From the NCBI GenBank assembly GCA_021795435.1, contig JAJYPJ010000005.1, forward strand, positions 1 through 64,000: a DNA stretch of 64,000 bases. Reading direction: 5' to 3'. Positions within the stretch are counted from its first letter, which is position 1. Each line of letters begins with the position of its first letter. Shown in pieces: positions 17,149-27,586 of this stretch. Both the position numbers and the translations under genes were made by a program. This DNA comes from Pseudomonadota bacterium (GTDB lineage: Bacteria; Pseudomonadota; Gammaproteobacteria; Xanthomonadales; Rhodanobacteraceae). The notes under the pieces are model-generated. The model was not told where the DNA came from. It saw only the letters and a program-made list of their open reading frames with translations, and ran no database searches.

Positions 17149-19413
17149 ATGAGCACAACCGTGCAATCCATCGCCGCCCGTCACAAGGGGTTCAATCGCG
17201 CCGAAATCGTCGACCGGAACTTCATCGAGGCCGTGCAGGGCTGGCGAGGCCAGGCGCAAGCCGCACCGCGTGACGATGAACCGGTGTTGCCGGGTAGTGC
17301 GCTGGACGTTCGCGGCTTCCGCGAGATGTTCGAATCGCAGATGATCTCCCGGCACCTTGACCTGATGGCTCGCGTGTTGCGGGTCCAAAACAAGGTGTTC
17401 TACACGATCGGGAGTTCCGGTCATGAAGGCAACGCGATGCTGGCGCGATTGACGCGCCACACGGACCCGGCGTTCCTGCACTACCGCTCCGGAGCATTCA
17501 TGGCCGAGCGCTTCCGCAAGCTGCCCGGAATGGACCCCATCATGGATTCGGCTTTGAGCTTTGCCGCCAGCAAGGAGGATCCGGCATCGGGTGGTCGGCA
17601 CAAGGTGTGGGGGAGCAAGCCGCTTTGGGTACTTCCGCAGACCTCAACCATTGCCTCGCACCTGCCCAAGGCATTGGGGACCGCGATCGCGATTGAGCAG
17701 GCTCGGCGCATTGGCCACGCACTGCCGGTTCCAGAGGACAGCATCGTCATCTGCTCCTTCGGCGATGCCTCAGCCAATCACGCCACCGCGCAGGCCGCGT
17801 TCAATGCGGCAGCGTGGACCGCCTACCAGGGGTTGCCTGCGCCCGTCCTGTTCGTGTGCGAGGACAACGGCATCGGCATCTCCGTCAAGACGCCCGCGGA
17901 TTGGATCAGCAGCAGCTTTGGTCATCGCCGCGACCTTGACTACCTTTTCGCCGACGGGCTTGATCTGGCCGCGGGCTACGCGGAGGTGCGGCGCGCGGCC
18001 GAGCACTGTCGACGCACGCGCCGGCCTACCTTTCTGCACCTGCGCACCACCCGGGTCATGGGTCATGCGGGAACCGACTTCGAGATCGAGTGGCGAAGCG
18101 TGGAAGAGCTGGTGGCAGTGGAAGCAACCGATCCGCTGCTGCGTTCGGCCGCCATCGCATTGGAAGCCGGCGTGTTCACGCCCCAGTCCCTGCTGGCGCT
18201 GTACGAGGACACGCGCAAGCGATGCTTCGCGGCTGCCGAAGAGGCGGACCGGCGTCCCCGATTGACGACGCTGGGCGACGTAATGGCTCCACTGGCGCCG
18301 TATACGCCCGAGGCCGTGGCGGCCGAGGCGACGCGCGAGGTCCAGAGCGAGCGGCGCGAAGCGGCGTTTGGCGGTGCCGACCGGTTGCCCGAACGACTGC
18401 CGCCGCGGCACCTCGCGCTGCAGATCAATGCGGCGTTGCACGACTTGCTGGCCAAATACCCGGAAGCGCTGATGTTCGGCGAAGACGTCGCGCAGAAAGG
18501 CGGCGTGTATACGGTCAGCAAGGGCTTGCACAAGGCATTTGGCGGCCGGCGCGTATTCAACACGCTGCTGGATGAAACCACGATCCTGGGCCTTGCCCAG
18601 GGCTACGCCAACATGGGCATGCTGCCGGTTCCCGAGATCCAGTACCTCGCCTACTACCACAACGCTTGCGACCAGATCCGCGGGGAGGCTGCCAGCCTCC
18701 AGTTTTTCAGCAACGGCCAGTATCGCAACCCCATGGTCGTGCGGATTGCCGGGCTTGGATACCAGCGAGGCTTCGGCGGACACTTCCACAACGACAATTC
18801 GATTGCCGCGTTGCGCGATATTCCCGGCCTGGTCCTCGGCTGCCCATCCCGCGGCGACGATGCGGTGACGATGTTGCGCACGCTCTCCGCGCTGGCCCGG
18901 GTCGATGGCCGCGTCAGCGTTTTCCTGGAGCCCATTGCGCTCTACATGACCAAGGATCTTTACGACGCCGGCGACGGGCATTGGCAGTTCCCTTACCCGA
19001 ATCAGGGCGTCGCGATGCCGTTGGGCGAAGGGCGTGTGTATGGGGAGGGCGACGACCTGTTGATCATCACCTATGGCAACGGCGTGCCGATGAGCCTCCG
19101 CGCGGCGCGCGAGCTCGAGCGTCGGCACGGATGGAAGACGCGTGTCGTCGACCTCCGTTGGTTGGTGCCGCTCAACGAACCGTTCATTTGCAGTCAGGCC
19201 CAGTCAGCGCGCCGAATCCTGATTGTCGACGAGGGACGGCGAAGCGCCGGCGTCGGCGAAGGCGTGTGCACGGCATTGGTCGAGGGAGGCTTGGGCGGCC
19301 GGCCGCTGGCGCGCGTCGTGGGCGCCGATACCTATACGCCCTTGGCTGGCGCCGCGTTTCTTGTCTTGCCGGCCGATGCGGATGTCGTTTCGGCAGCCGA
19401 AGGTCTCGCCTGA
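17149..19413 (+). CDS. 2-oxoacid dehydrogenase E1 component, alpha and beta fused (2-oxoisovalerate type)
   Basis: Thiamine-diphosphate enzyme predicted to decarboxylate a branched-chain 2-oxoacid and transfer the acyl group to a lipoyl E2. The 754 residues contain the alpha part (about 50-370; SSGHEGNAML, and a ThDP/Mg2+ motif from GDASANH at 205 to CEDNGIGI) and the beta part (about 415-754; LMFGEDVAQKGGVY, FNTLLDETTILGLAQGYAN, then a transketolase C-terminal domain with VVDLRWLVPLNEP). Most organisms encode alpha and beta separately; here they form one chain. No E2 or E3 gene lies nearby, so the partners are elsewhere. Substrate specificity is inferred from family resemblance. It fits functionally with icmF and the FadJ-like enzyme further along, but they are 38 kb away. 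Confidence 0.85.
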   Translation: MSTTVQSIAARHKGFNRAEIVDRNFIEAVQGWRGQAQAAPRDDEPVLPGSALDVRGFREMFESQMISRHLDLMARVLRVQNKVFYTIGSSGHEGNAMLARLTRHTDPAFLHYRSGAFMAERFRKLPGMDPIMDSALSFAASKEDPASGGRHKVWGSKPLWVLPQTSTIASHLPKALGTAIAIEQARRIGHALPVPEDSIVICSFGDASANHATAQAAFNAAAWTAYQGLPAPVLFVCEDNGIGISVKTPADWISSSFGHRRDLDYLFADGLDLAAGYAEVRRAAEHCRRTRRPTFLHLRTTRVMGHAGTDFEIEWRSVEELVAVEATDPLLRSAAIALEAGVFTPQSLLALYEDTRKRCFAAAEEADRRPRLTTLGDVMAPLAPYTPEAVAAEATREVQSERREAAFGGADRLPERLPPRHLALQINAALHDLLAKYPEALMFGEDVAQKGGVYTVSKGLHKAFGGRRVFNTLLDETTILGLAQGYANMGMLPVPEIQYLAYYHNACDQIRGEAASLQFFSNGQYRNPMVVRIAGLGYQRGFGGHFHNDNSIAALRDIPGLVLGCPSRGDDAVTMLRTLSALARVDGRVSVFLEPIALYMTKDLYDAGDGHWQFPYPNQGVAMPLGEGRVYGEGDDLLIITYGNGVPMSLRAARELERRHGWKTRVVDLRWLVPLNEPFICSQAQSARRILIVDEGRRSAGVGEGVCTALVEGGLGGRPLARVVGADTYTPLAGAAFLVLPADADVVSAAEGLA

Positions 19414-19450
19414 ACAGGCGCCTGCCCGTGGCCAGGGTTGCGAATTCGTA

Positions 19451-19474
19451 AACGTTGTCATGCCAGGCAACGTT
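19451..19474. promoter_or_regulatory. Inverted repeat upstream of the Bax-inhibitor-like gene
   Basis: AACGTTG (19451-19457) and CAACGTT (19468-19474) are perfect complements separated by 10 bases, giving half-sites about 17 bp apart. They lie 48 bases before the ATG at 19523. This spacing would suit a dimeric regulator on one DNA face, or a weak RNA hairpin. No regulator is identified. Confidence 0.35.
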
Positions 19475-19522
19475 GCATTTCAATGCGATCATAGGGTTGG
19501 CATACCCGAATTGGAGTCGACC

Positions 19523-20302
19523 ATGGCTGCTGGTAACCCACTGCTGCGTCCTTCGCAGTTCGATCAATCGGCCCAGGATGCGGGATTCGCGTTGGGCGAG
19601 CGAATGACGGTCAACGGGACGGTCGGCAAGACCGCCATCCTGCTGATGCTGGTCACGTTGTCGGCGGGCTGGACGTGGTTGCGTTTTAGCGCCGCGCTCG
19701 GCGCCGGCGGTAGCCAGGGGGTTGCCGCCGCGATGGCGGCGGTTGGCCCCTTCGTCATGTTTGGATTGATCGCGGGCGTCGTGCTGGCGCTTGTTTCCGT
19801 CTTCGCGCGGCGCTGGGTCGGGGTGACTGCGCCGCTCTACGCGCTGGCGGAAGGGCTGGTCCTTGGTGGTATTTCCGCCATCTTCAACCTCCAATACCCG
19901 GGAATCGTGGTCAGCGCCGTCGCGCTGACGCTCGGCGTCATGGCGGTCATGCTTGCGCTCTACCGAAGCGGGCTCATCCCGGTGACGCAGAAGCTGCGCA
20001 TGGGCGTTTTCGCGGCCACGGGTGGCATCGCCCTGATCTACCTGGTCGACATGATCATGGGATTGTTCGGGATGCATATCGGCATCATCAACAGCGCGAG
20101 CCCGTTGGGCATCGGATTCAGCCTGTTGGTCGTGGGCATCGCGGCGTTCAACCTTCTGGTGGATTTCGACGCCATCGAGCAGAGCGCGGCCCAGGGCGCC
20201 CCGAAGTCGATGGAGTGGTACGGCGCCTTCGGCTTGATCGTGACGCTCGTTTGGCTCTACATCGAGATGCTGAGCTTGCTCGCCAAGCTGCAACGCCGCT
20301 GA
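19523..20302 (+). CDS. Bax inhibitor-1/YccA family membrane protein
   Basis: 259-residue integral membrane protein with about seven hydrophobic helices. The ATG at 19523 was chosen because GGAG lies 7 nt upstream and the N-terminus MAAGNPLLRPSQFD matches the short polar lead of the YccA-like branch. Typical family segments are EGLVLGGISAIFNLQYPGIV, SPLGIGFSLLVVGIAAFN and DFDAIEQSAAQGAPKSMEWY, with conserved acidic residues in the last helices. Bacterial members are poorly characterised; some behave as pH-dependent calcium leak channels, and E. coli YccA modulates FtsH. The gene stands alone with its own upstream inverted repeat. Confidence 0.9.
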   Translation: MAAGNPLLRPSQFDQSAQDAGFALGERMTVNGTVGKTAILLMLVTLSAGWTWLRFSAALGAGGSQGVAAAMAAVGPFVMFGLIAGVVLALVSVFARRWVGVTAPLYALAEGLVLGGISAIFNLQYPGIVVSAVALTLGVMAVMLALYRSGLIPVTQKLRMGVFAATGGIALIYLVDMIMGLFGMHIGIINSASPLGIGFSLLVVGIAAFNLLVDFDAIEQSAAQGAPKSMEWYGAFGLIVTLVWLYIEMLSLLAKLQRR

Positions 20303-20318
20303 GCTTGACCGGACTTCC

Positions 20319-20339
20319 GCCGTCGCTCAGCGCGACGGC
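20319..20339. terminator. Hairpin at convergent Bax-inhibitor-like/aat junction
   Basis: Perfect 8-bp arms (GCCGTCGC and its complement) with a 5-base loop. The hairpin overlaps the last codons of aat and lies 17 bases after the Bax-inhibitor-like stop. No T-run follows on either strand, so terminator activity is inferred from position only. Confidence 0.4.
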
Positions 20340-21088
20340 GCGGAGCCGGAACCCGGTGGGAACGCAAGATCGGTCGCCCTGCGCACGGGAAGTTCCGCAT
20401 TCCAGTCTTGCGGAGTCCTGGCGTCGGCCAGGTCCCGCAGCGCATGGAGGAAAGCCGCTCGCGGGATCTGGATAGCCCCCAGGCCAAGCGTATGCGCATT
20501 GGCAACCTGCGCGTCCAAGAGTGGCATGCCCCAGGACGCCAAGGTCCGGCAGGCTGCGTAGAGAGCCACCTTGGAACCGCCGCTTTCGACGCTGAACATC
20601 GACTCGCCCGAGAAGACGCCGCCGGAGGCTACCCCGTAGAGGCCGCCGACGAGGCGTGTGCCGTCCCAGACCTCGAACGAGTGCGCGTGGCCGCGCTGGT
20701 GCAGCGTGGCGTAGGCCTTCTGCATGGCCGGCGTCAACCACGTTCCCATCCGGCCGGTCGTGGGCGCGGCACACGCGGCGATGACCTGGGCAAATGCGCA
20801 GTCCACGGACAGGCTCCATCGGCTTTGCCGCAGGCTTCGCGCGAAGCGCCGATGAGGCCTTGTTGCGGACGTCACGAAGACGCAGCGCGGATCCGGTGAC
20901 CACCACAGCAGCGGGTCGTCCTCCCCGAACCACGGGAATATGCCCTGGGCGTAGGCCGCTACGAGCCGTTCGGCGGAGAGATCACCACCCACCGCCAGCA
21001 GTCCGGATGGATGGGCTTGCGAAGGCGCCGGAAACCGGAGGCTATGGTCCGACAATTGGATCAATCGGGGGCGCTGTCCATCCGTCAT
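20327..21088 (-). CDS. aat: Leucyl/phenylalanyl-tRNA--protein transferase
   Basis: Transfers Leu or Phe from aminoacyl-tRNA to N-terminal Arg/Lys of proteins, marking them for ClpS/ClpAP (N-end rule). The ATG at 21088 gives 253 residues with the family opening HPSGLLAVGGDLSAERLVAAY, then GIFPWF and LLWWSPDPRCVF. Substrate-binding residues lie in the region HSFEVWDGTRLVGGLYG and FSGESMFS. It is about 20 residues longer than E. coli Aat, mainly at the C-terminus. Its start overlaps the stop of the upstream FemAB-like gene as ATGA, indicating translational coupling. Confidence 0.95.
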   Translation of the reverse strand: MTDGQRPRLIQLSDHSLRFPAPSQAHPSGLLAVGGDLSAERLVAAYAQGIFPWFGEDDPLLWWSPDPRCVFVTSATRPHRRFARSLRQSRWSLSVDCAFAQVIAACAAPTTGRMGTWLTPAMQKAYATLHQRGHAHSFEVWDGTRLVGGLYGVASGGVFSGESMFSVESGGSKVALYAACRTLASWGMPLLDAQVANAHTLGLGAIQIPRAAFLHALRDLADARTPQDWNAELPVRRATDLAFPPGSGSAPSR

Positions 21089-22254
21089 GGATCTGAATCC
21101 GGCGCGGCGGGCGTGCTGTACGGGGAGTGCTGCAGCAGTTCGGAGCGATAGGCAGCGACTTGCGCGCGCTCGGTCGCCACGTGCTCGGCAACGGCCTGGC
21201 GAAGCCCGGGGTGGGCGATCGCATGGCGGGAATGGGTGAACACCGGGATGAACCCGCGCGCCAACTTGTGCTCGCCCTGCGCACCCGGCTCGAACCGCTG
21301 GAGTCCGGCGGACAGGCAGTGCTCGATGCCGCGGTAGTAGCACAATTCGAAATGCAGACCCGGGACATTGACGCGGCTGCCCCAGTAGCGGCCATACAGC
21401 GTGTCGGACGAGGACACGTAGAACGCCATTGCCACGATCGTGCCCCGATGGCGCGCGAGCGCGAGCCAGACCGCGCCGGGCAAGGAGGCGCCAAGGTGCC
21501 TCAGAAACGCCGGGGTCAGTGCGGCATGGTTGCCGTGCGCATCGAAGGTGTCTTCGTAAAGGGCGTGGACCTGGGCCCACTCCTGATCGTCGAGGCTGCA
21601 TCCATGTCGCCATTCGAGCTGCAGGCCGGACTGGGCCACTTGGGCTCGCTCTGACCGGATGTTCTTCCGCTTCTTGTGCTTGAGGGCGCCGAGAAATTCA
21701 TCGAAATCCGTCCATCCTCGATTGCGCCAATGGAACTGCACGTCCTGCCGTGCAACCCATTGTCCCGCGTCAGCCTCATCGCAGGTCGCGCAATCGGCGC
21801 CTTGAAGGAAAAGGAGGTGCGCGCTGCTGAAGCCCAGTGTGTCCCGTTGGCCCCGGACGGCCTCAACCAGGGCCTGCGCCAGCGACGGTGCCTCCTCGCC
21901 TCGACCGGCGAGCAAGCGAGGGCCGACAACGGGAGAATAGGGCGAGGCGACGAGGAGCTTGGGGTAGTAGTTGAGCCCTGCACGTGCCATGGCGTGGGCC
22001 CATGCATGGTCGAAGACGAACTCGCCATGTGAATTCGTCTTGACGTAGCTGGGAACCGCCGCGCAAAGCCTGGATCCCCGGAACAGGGCGAGATGCCGCG
22101 GTTGCCAGCCCCAGGACTCGCGCAAGCAACCGTAGCGTTCCAGTCCGGCGAGGAACGCGTGGCTGACGAAGGGATTGCCGCTTGGCAACAGCGCGTCCCA
22201 TTGTTCGGCAGTAACCTCATCCAGCCGATCGAGTACGCGCAGCGCCAGGCTCAT
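21085..22254 (-). CDS. FemAB/GNAT-like protein (peptidogalycan biosynthesis family)
   Basis: 389 residues, cytoplasmic, with the tandem GNAT-like fold of the FemAB-like bacterial family. Recognisable segments are GNPFVSHAFLAGLE, FDHAWAHAMARAGLNYYPKL, LKHKKRKNIRSER and GLHFELCYYRGIEHCL. True FemX/A/B enzymes add amino acids to peptidoglycan stems from aminoacyl-tRNA; for this family in proteobacteria the reaction is not established. Its coupling to aat (ATGA) is suggestive, since aat also uses aminoacyl-tRNA, but this is only inference. It follows trxB by 12 bases. Confidence 0.85.
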   Translation of the reverse strand: MSLALRVLDRLDEVTAEQWDALLPSGNPFVSHAFLAGLERYGCLRESWGWQPRHLALFRGSRLCAAVPSYVKTNSHGEFVFDHAWAHAMARAGLNYYPKLLVASPYSPVVGPRLLAGRGEEAPSLAQALVEAVRGQRDTLGFSSAHLLFLQGADCATCDEADAGQWVARQDVQFHWRNRGWTDFDEFLGALKHKKRKNIRSERAQVAQSGLQLEWRHGCSLDDQEWAQVHALYEDTFDAHGNHAALTPAFLRHLGASLPGAVWLALARHRGTIVAMAFYVSSSDTLYGRYWGSRVNVPGLHFELCYYRGIEHCLSAGLQRFEPGAQGEHKLARGFIPVFTHSRHAIAHPGLRQAVAEHVATERAQVAAYRSELLQHSPYSTPAAPDSDP

Positions 22255-22266
22255 GGAAGTCCGACG

Positions 22267-24444
<2,178 letters not shown>

Positions 24445-24485
24445 TCAGGGCTGGCGGCATCCGGGAAGGCATGCCACTGCGGAAG

Positions 24486-24504
24486 GCGCTGGCGCCGCCA
24501 GCGC
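24486..24504. terminator. GC-rich hairpin after ald
   Basis: A near-continuous palindrome of 9-bp arms (GCGCTGGCG and complement) around one central base, 41 bases past the ald stop. In RNA, 7-bp arms and a 5-base loop are realistic. No U-run follows, so it is only a candidate 3'-end structure. Confidence 0.35.
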
Positions 24505-24714
24505 GTCGATCGCTACACTCGGCCGCGTCCTTGACCAGGACGCGGCTTGCCGGTTGCGAGCGCGTCGCCGCCGGACCGATGGATGGCGTGCATCCGCGGC
24601 CCGGATTGGGTCGGCAGCGCATCGCCCTTCCAGGGTTGTCCGCGCGTTGCGGCCGCCCCGCGCCCTGGCCAGCAGATGGTCGCATGGCGATGGTTCGATG
24701 GTTGCGGAGACGCG

Positions 24715-27366
24715 ATGGCGGATAACGACACCACCTCTGGACGCGCCCCGCCTCGGGCTGGCTTGCGACGCATGCCCGGGAGTGGAGCCGGCGATGCACA
24801 GGGCCAGCGGCTGCTGGAATTCGCTCGCCGGCCCGGGCCAGTGGTGTTGGAGAGTCTGGGCAGTTGCCTCGACGGGCTCGACGACGAGCAGATCGAGCGG
24901 TTGCAGCAGCAATACGGGCCCAATGTGGTCGGCGGTGCTGTCGTCGCACCCTGGTACGCGGAGGTTGCACGGAGGTTGGCGAACCCGCTGAACCTGCTTT
25001 TGCTGGCGCTCGCCGCTGTGTCGTTCCTAACGTCCGACCTGCTTGGTGCAGGGATCATGACCACGATGGTGGCGGTCGCGGTGCTCGTGGGCTATGTGCA
25101 GGAAAGCAAGTCTTCGCGGGCCGTCGCTGCCTTGCGCAGCATGGTCAGCAATACGACGCTGGTGCGCCGCCCCCAGTTGACCGGCGGCCGCAGCGAGATC
25201 CCGATCGAACAGCTGGTCCCCGGCGACATCGTGCAACTGGCGGCGGGCGACATGATCCCGGCAGACCTTCGGCTACTCGCAGCCAAGGATCTGTTCGTCA
25301 ACCAGTCCAGCCTGACTGGTGAGTCGATGCCAGTGGAGAAGTTTGCGGAAGCCGACGAAGGCGCCGTCGCGGCGATGGAAGCCCGCAACCTCTGCTTCAT
25401 GGGCTCCAACGTGCTCAGTGGCAGTGCCTTGGGGGTGGTCCTGGCAACCGGTGCGGTTACGGCGTTTGGGGCGCTTGCCAGTTCGCTGGCCACGCCGCGT
25501 GCGCCATCCACCAGCTTTGACCGGGGTTTGCGGCGGTTCGTCGGGCTGATGCTGCGCTTCATCGCGGTGATGGTGCCCCTGGTGTTTTTGGTCAACGGCG
25601 CCCTCAAGCATGACTGGCTCGAGGCGCTGATGTTCTCGATCGCCGTCGCCGTTGGCTTGACGCCCGAGATGCTCCCCGCGATCGTCACGTTCAATCTTGC
25701 AAAAGGCGCATTGGCGATGGCGCGCAAGCAGGTCATCGTCAAGCAGTTGCCGGCCATCCAGAACCTGGGTGCGATTGACGTGCTGTGCACCGACAAGACC
25801 GGGACGCTGACCCAGGACCGGGTCATTCTCGAGCGGCACGTCGACGTGCGCGGGGACGATAACGCCCGGGTTCTCGAATTGGCGTTCCTCAACAGTCATT
25901 ACCAGACCGGCCTTCGCAACTTGCTGGACAATGCGGTGTTGCGCGCAACCGACCCTGCAAGGGCGCACCGGCTCGCCGCCGACTATGCCCCCGTGGATGA
26001 ACTTCCATTTGATTTCGAACGTCGCCGCATGTCGGTGGTGGTTCGCGACCAGGAGGGGCGCCACCTCCTGATTGCCAAGGGAGCGGTGGCCGAGATGTTG
26101 GCAATCTGCACGCGCGTGCAGTCCGGGGAGGAGTCATTGCCCTTTGATGCGGATCGCCAGGCCGACGCGCGGCAATTGGCGGCTGACCTCAATGCCGACG
26201 GATTCCGAGTGATTGCATTGGGGATTCGCGAGATCCGGCCACCGCGAGCTGCATACCACAGGGGTGACGAACGCGACCTCACGCTGATGGGCTTCATGGC
26301 GTTCCTGGATCCGCCCAAGGAGAGCGCGGCCGAGGCGATTTCGGCACTGACCGCGCATGGAATCGCGGTGAAGATCCTCACGGGCGACAACGACATCGTC
26401 GCGCGCCATGTATGCCGTCATGTCGGCATTGATCTCACGCATGTCCTGACCGGCCCCGAGATCGATGCGATGGACGAAACGCAGTTGACCGCGGCGTTGG
26501 ACGATACGCGGCTGTTCGCCCGCCTTAATCCCCAGCAGAAGGTCCGCGTGATCGACGCGCTGCGAGCGCAGGGCCACGTCGTCGGCTTCCTGGGCGACGG
26601 AATCAATGACGGTCCTGCGCTGCGAGCCGCGGACGTCGGCATCTCCGTCGACAGCGCCGTGGACATCGCCAAGGAATCGGCGCACATCATCCTCCTGGAA
26701 AAGAGCCTGACGGTGCTGGAGGTGGGCGTGCAGGAGGGGCGACGCGTCTTCGGCAACATCCTCAAGTACATCCGGATGACGGCCAGTTCCAATTTCGGCA
26801 ATGTCTTCAGCGTGCTCGGCGCCAGCGCGCTGCTGCCGTTCCTGCCCATGGCGCCGGTGCAGCTGCTCATCAACAACCTCATGTACGACCTCTCGATGAC
26901 CACCATCGCGACCGACAACGTCGACGATGAGTTCCTGGCCACACCCAGACGGTGGGAGATTGGCAACATCGTCCGCTACATGGCGGTTTTTGGCCCGGTG
27001 AGCTCGTTGTTCGACTACCTGACCTTCGCAGTCATGTGGTTTTTCCTGGGGTTCTCAAGGCATCCCGAGATGTTCCAGACCGGTTGGTTCATCGAGTCGC
27101 TTCTATCCCAAACCCTCATCGTCTACGTCATCCGCACGGCGCATGTCCCATTCGTCCAGTCGCTCCCGAGTCTCCCAGTACTCGTGAGCACGGCGAGCTT
27201 CTGCCTCCTCGGCATGCTCTTGCCGATATCTCCGGTGGCCCCGCTGCTCGGGTTCCGCATCATGCCGCACGCGTACTGGGCTTATCTGGCTGGGATCGTG
27301 GTCGTCTATCTGCTGCTGGCACAGGGTGTGAAGGCCATGCTGGTTAGCCGCTTCGGCCTGGATTGA
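24715..27366 (+). CDS. mgtA: P-type ATPase, magnesium-importing (MgtA type, P3B)
   Basis: Inner-membrane ATPase predicted to import Mg2+. The ATG at 24715 was preferred since GGAGA lies 4 nt upstream; the frame is open to 24547. The 883-residue product shows the cation-ATPase N-domain, the actuator loop with SSLTGESMPVEK, the helix-4 motif VGLTPEMLPAIV, the phosphorylation site DKTGTLT (Asp360), the KGAVAEML nucleotide-binding segment and GDGINDGPAL. NNLMYDLSMTTIATDNVD in the C-terminal membrane region is typical of MgtA/MgtB. No MgtC or PhoPQ gene is adjacent, and no leader-type riboswitch was recognised in the 270 upstream bases, though I could not fold the RNA. Confidence 0.92.
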   Translation: MADNDTTSGRAPPRAGLRRMPGSGAGDAQGQRLLEFARRPGPVVLESLGSCLDGLDDEQIERLQQQYGPNVVGGAVVAPWYAEVARRLANPLNLLLLALAAVSFLTSDLLGAGIMTTMVAVAVLVGYVQESKSSRAVAALRSMVSNTTLVRRPQLTGGRSEIPIEQLVPGDIVQLAAGDMIPADLRLLAAKDLFVNQSSLTGESMPVEKFAEADEGAVAAMEARNLCFMGSNVLSGSALGVVLATGAVTAFGALASSLATPRAPSTSFDRGLRRFVGLMLRFIAVMVPLVFLVNGALKHDWLEALMFSIAVAVGLTPEMLPAIVTFNLAKGALAMARKQVIVKQLPAIQNLGAIDVLCTDKTGTLTQDRVILERHVDVRGDDNARVLELAFLNSHYQTGLRNLLDNAVLRATDPARAHRLAADYAPVDELPFDFERRRMSVVVRDQEGRHLLIAKGAVAEMLAICTRVQSGEESLPFDADRQADARQLAADLNADGFRVIALGIREIRPPRAAYHRGDERDLTLMGFMAFLDPPKESAAEAISALTAHGIAVKILTGDNDIVARHVCRHVGIDLTHVLTGPEIDAMDETQLTAALDDTRLFARLNPQQKVRVIDALRAQGHVVGFLGDGINDGPALRAADVGISVDSAVDIAKESAHIILLEKSLTVLEVGVQEGRRVFGNILKYIRMTASSNFGNVFSVLGASALLPFLPMAPVQLLINNLMYDLSMTTIATDNVDDEFLATPRRWEIGNIVRYMAVFGPVSSLFDYLTFAVMWFFLGFSRHPEMFQTGWFIESLLSQTLIVYVIRTAHVPFVQSLPSLPVLVSTASFCLLGMLLPISPVAPLLGFRIMPHAYWAYLAGIVVVYLLLAQGVKAMLVSRFGLD

Positions 27367-27586
27367 ACACGCCGTTTCCCGCAGTGCGCCCAGGGCCCGG
27401 TTCACATGGCGTCAACGGGCGCGCCGGCATGCTGGGACCCTCGCAAGCCGCGTCCTGGGGCATCACCCAAGTGATCATCCGACGAACAGGAGGCGGCATG
27501 GGCCGGGGGCGGTGCGGCCACGCAAGGATTGAGTCCTTGATTCAAAGGCGATGGTGCAGGGTGGAGCCGCGGGGACGTCTCCGGCC

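Noticed and set aside
16871-17152. 93-codon plus-strand ORF before the fused E1 gene
   Set aside because: Arg/Gly/Pro-rich without family signs; overlaps the next start; typical of noncoding GC-rich DNA.
24445-24714. Mg2+-sensing leader (mgtA riboswitch type) before the P-type ATPase
   Set aside because: No leader peptide or recognisable riboswitch elements could be identified by eye; folding would be needed.
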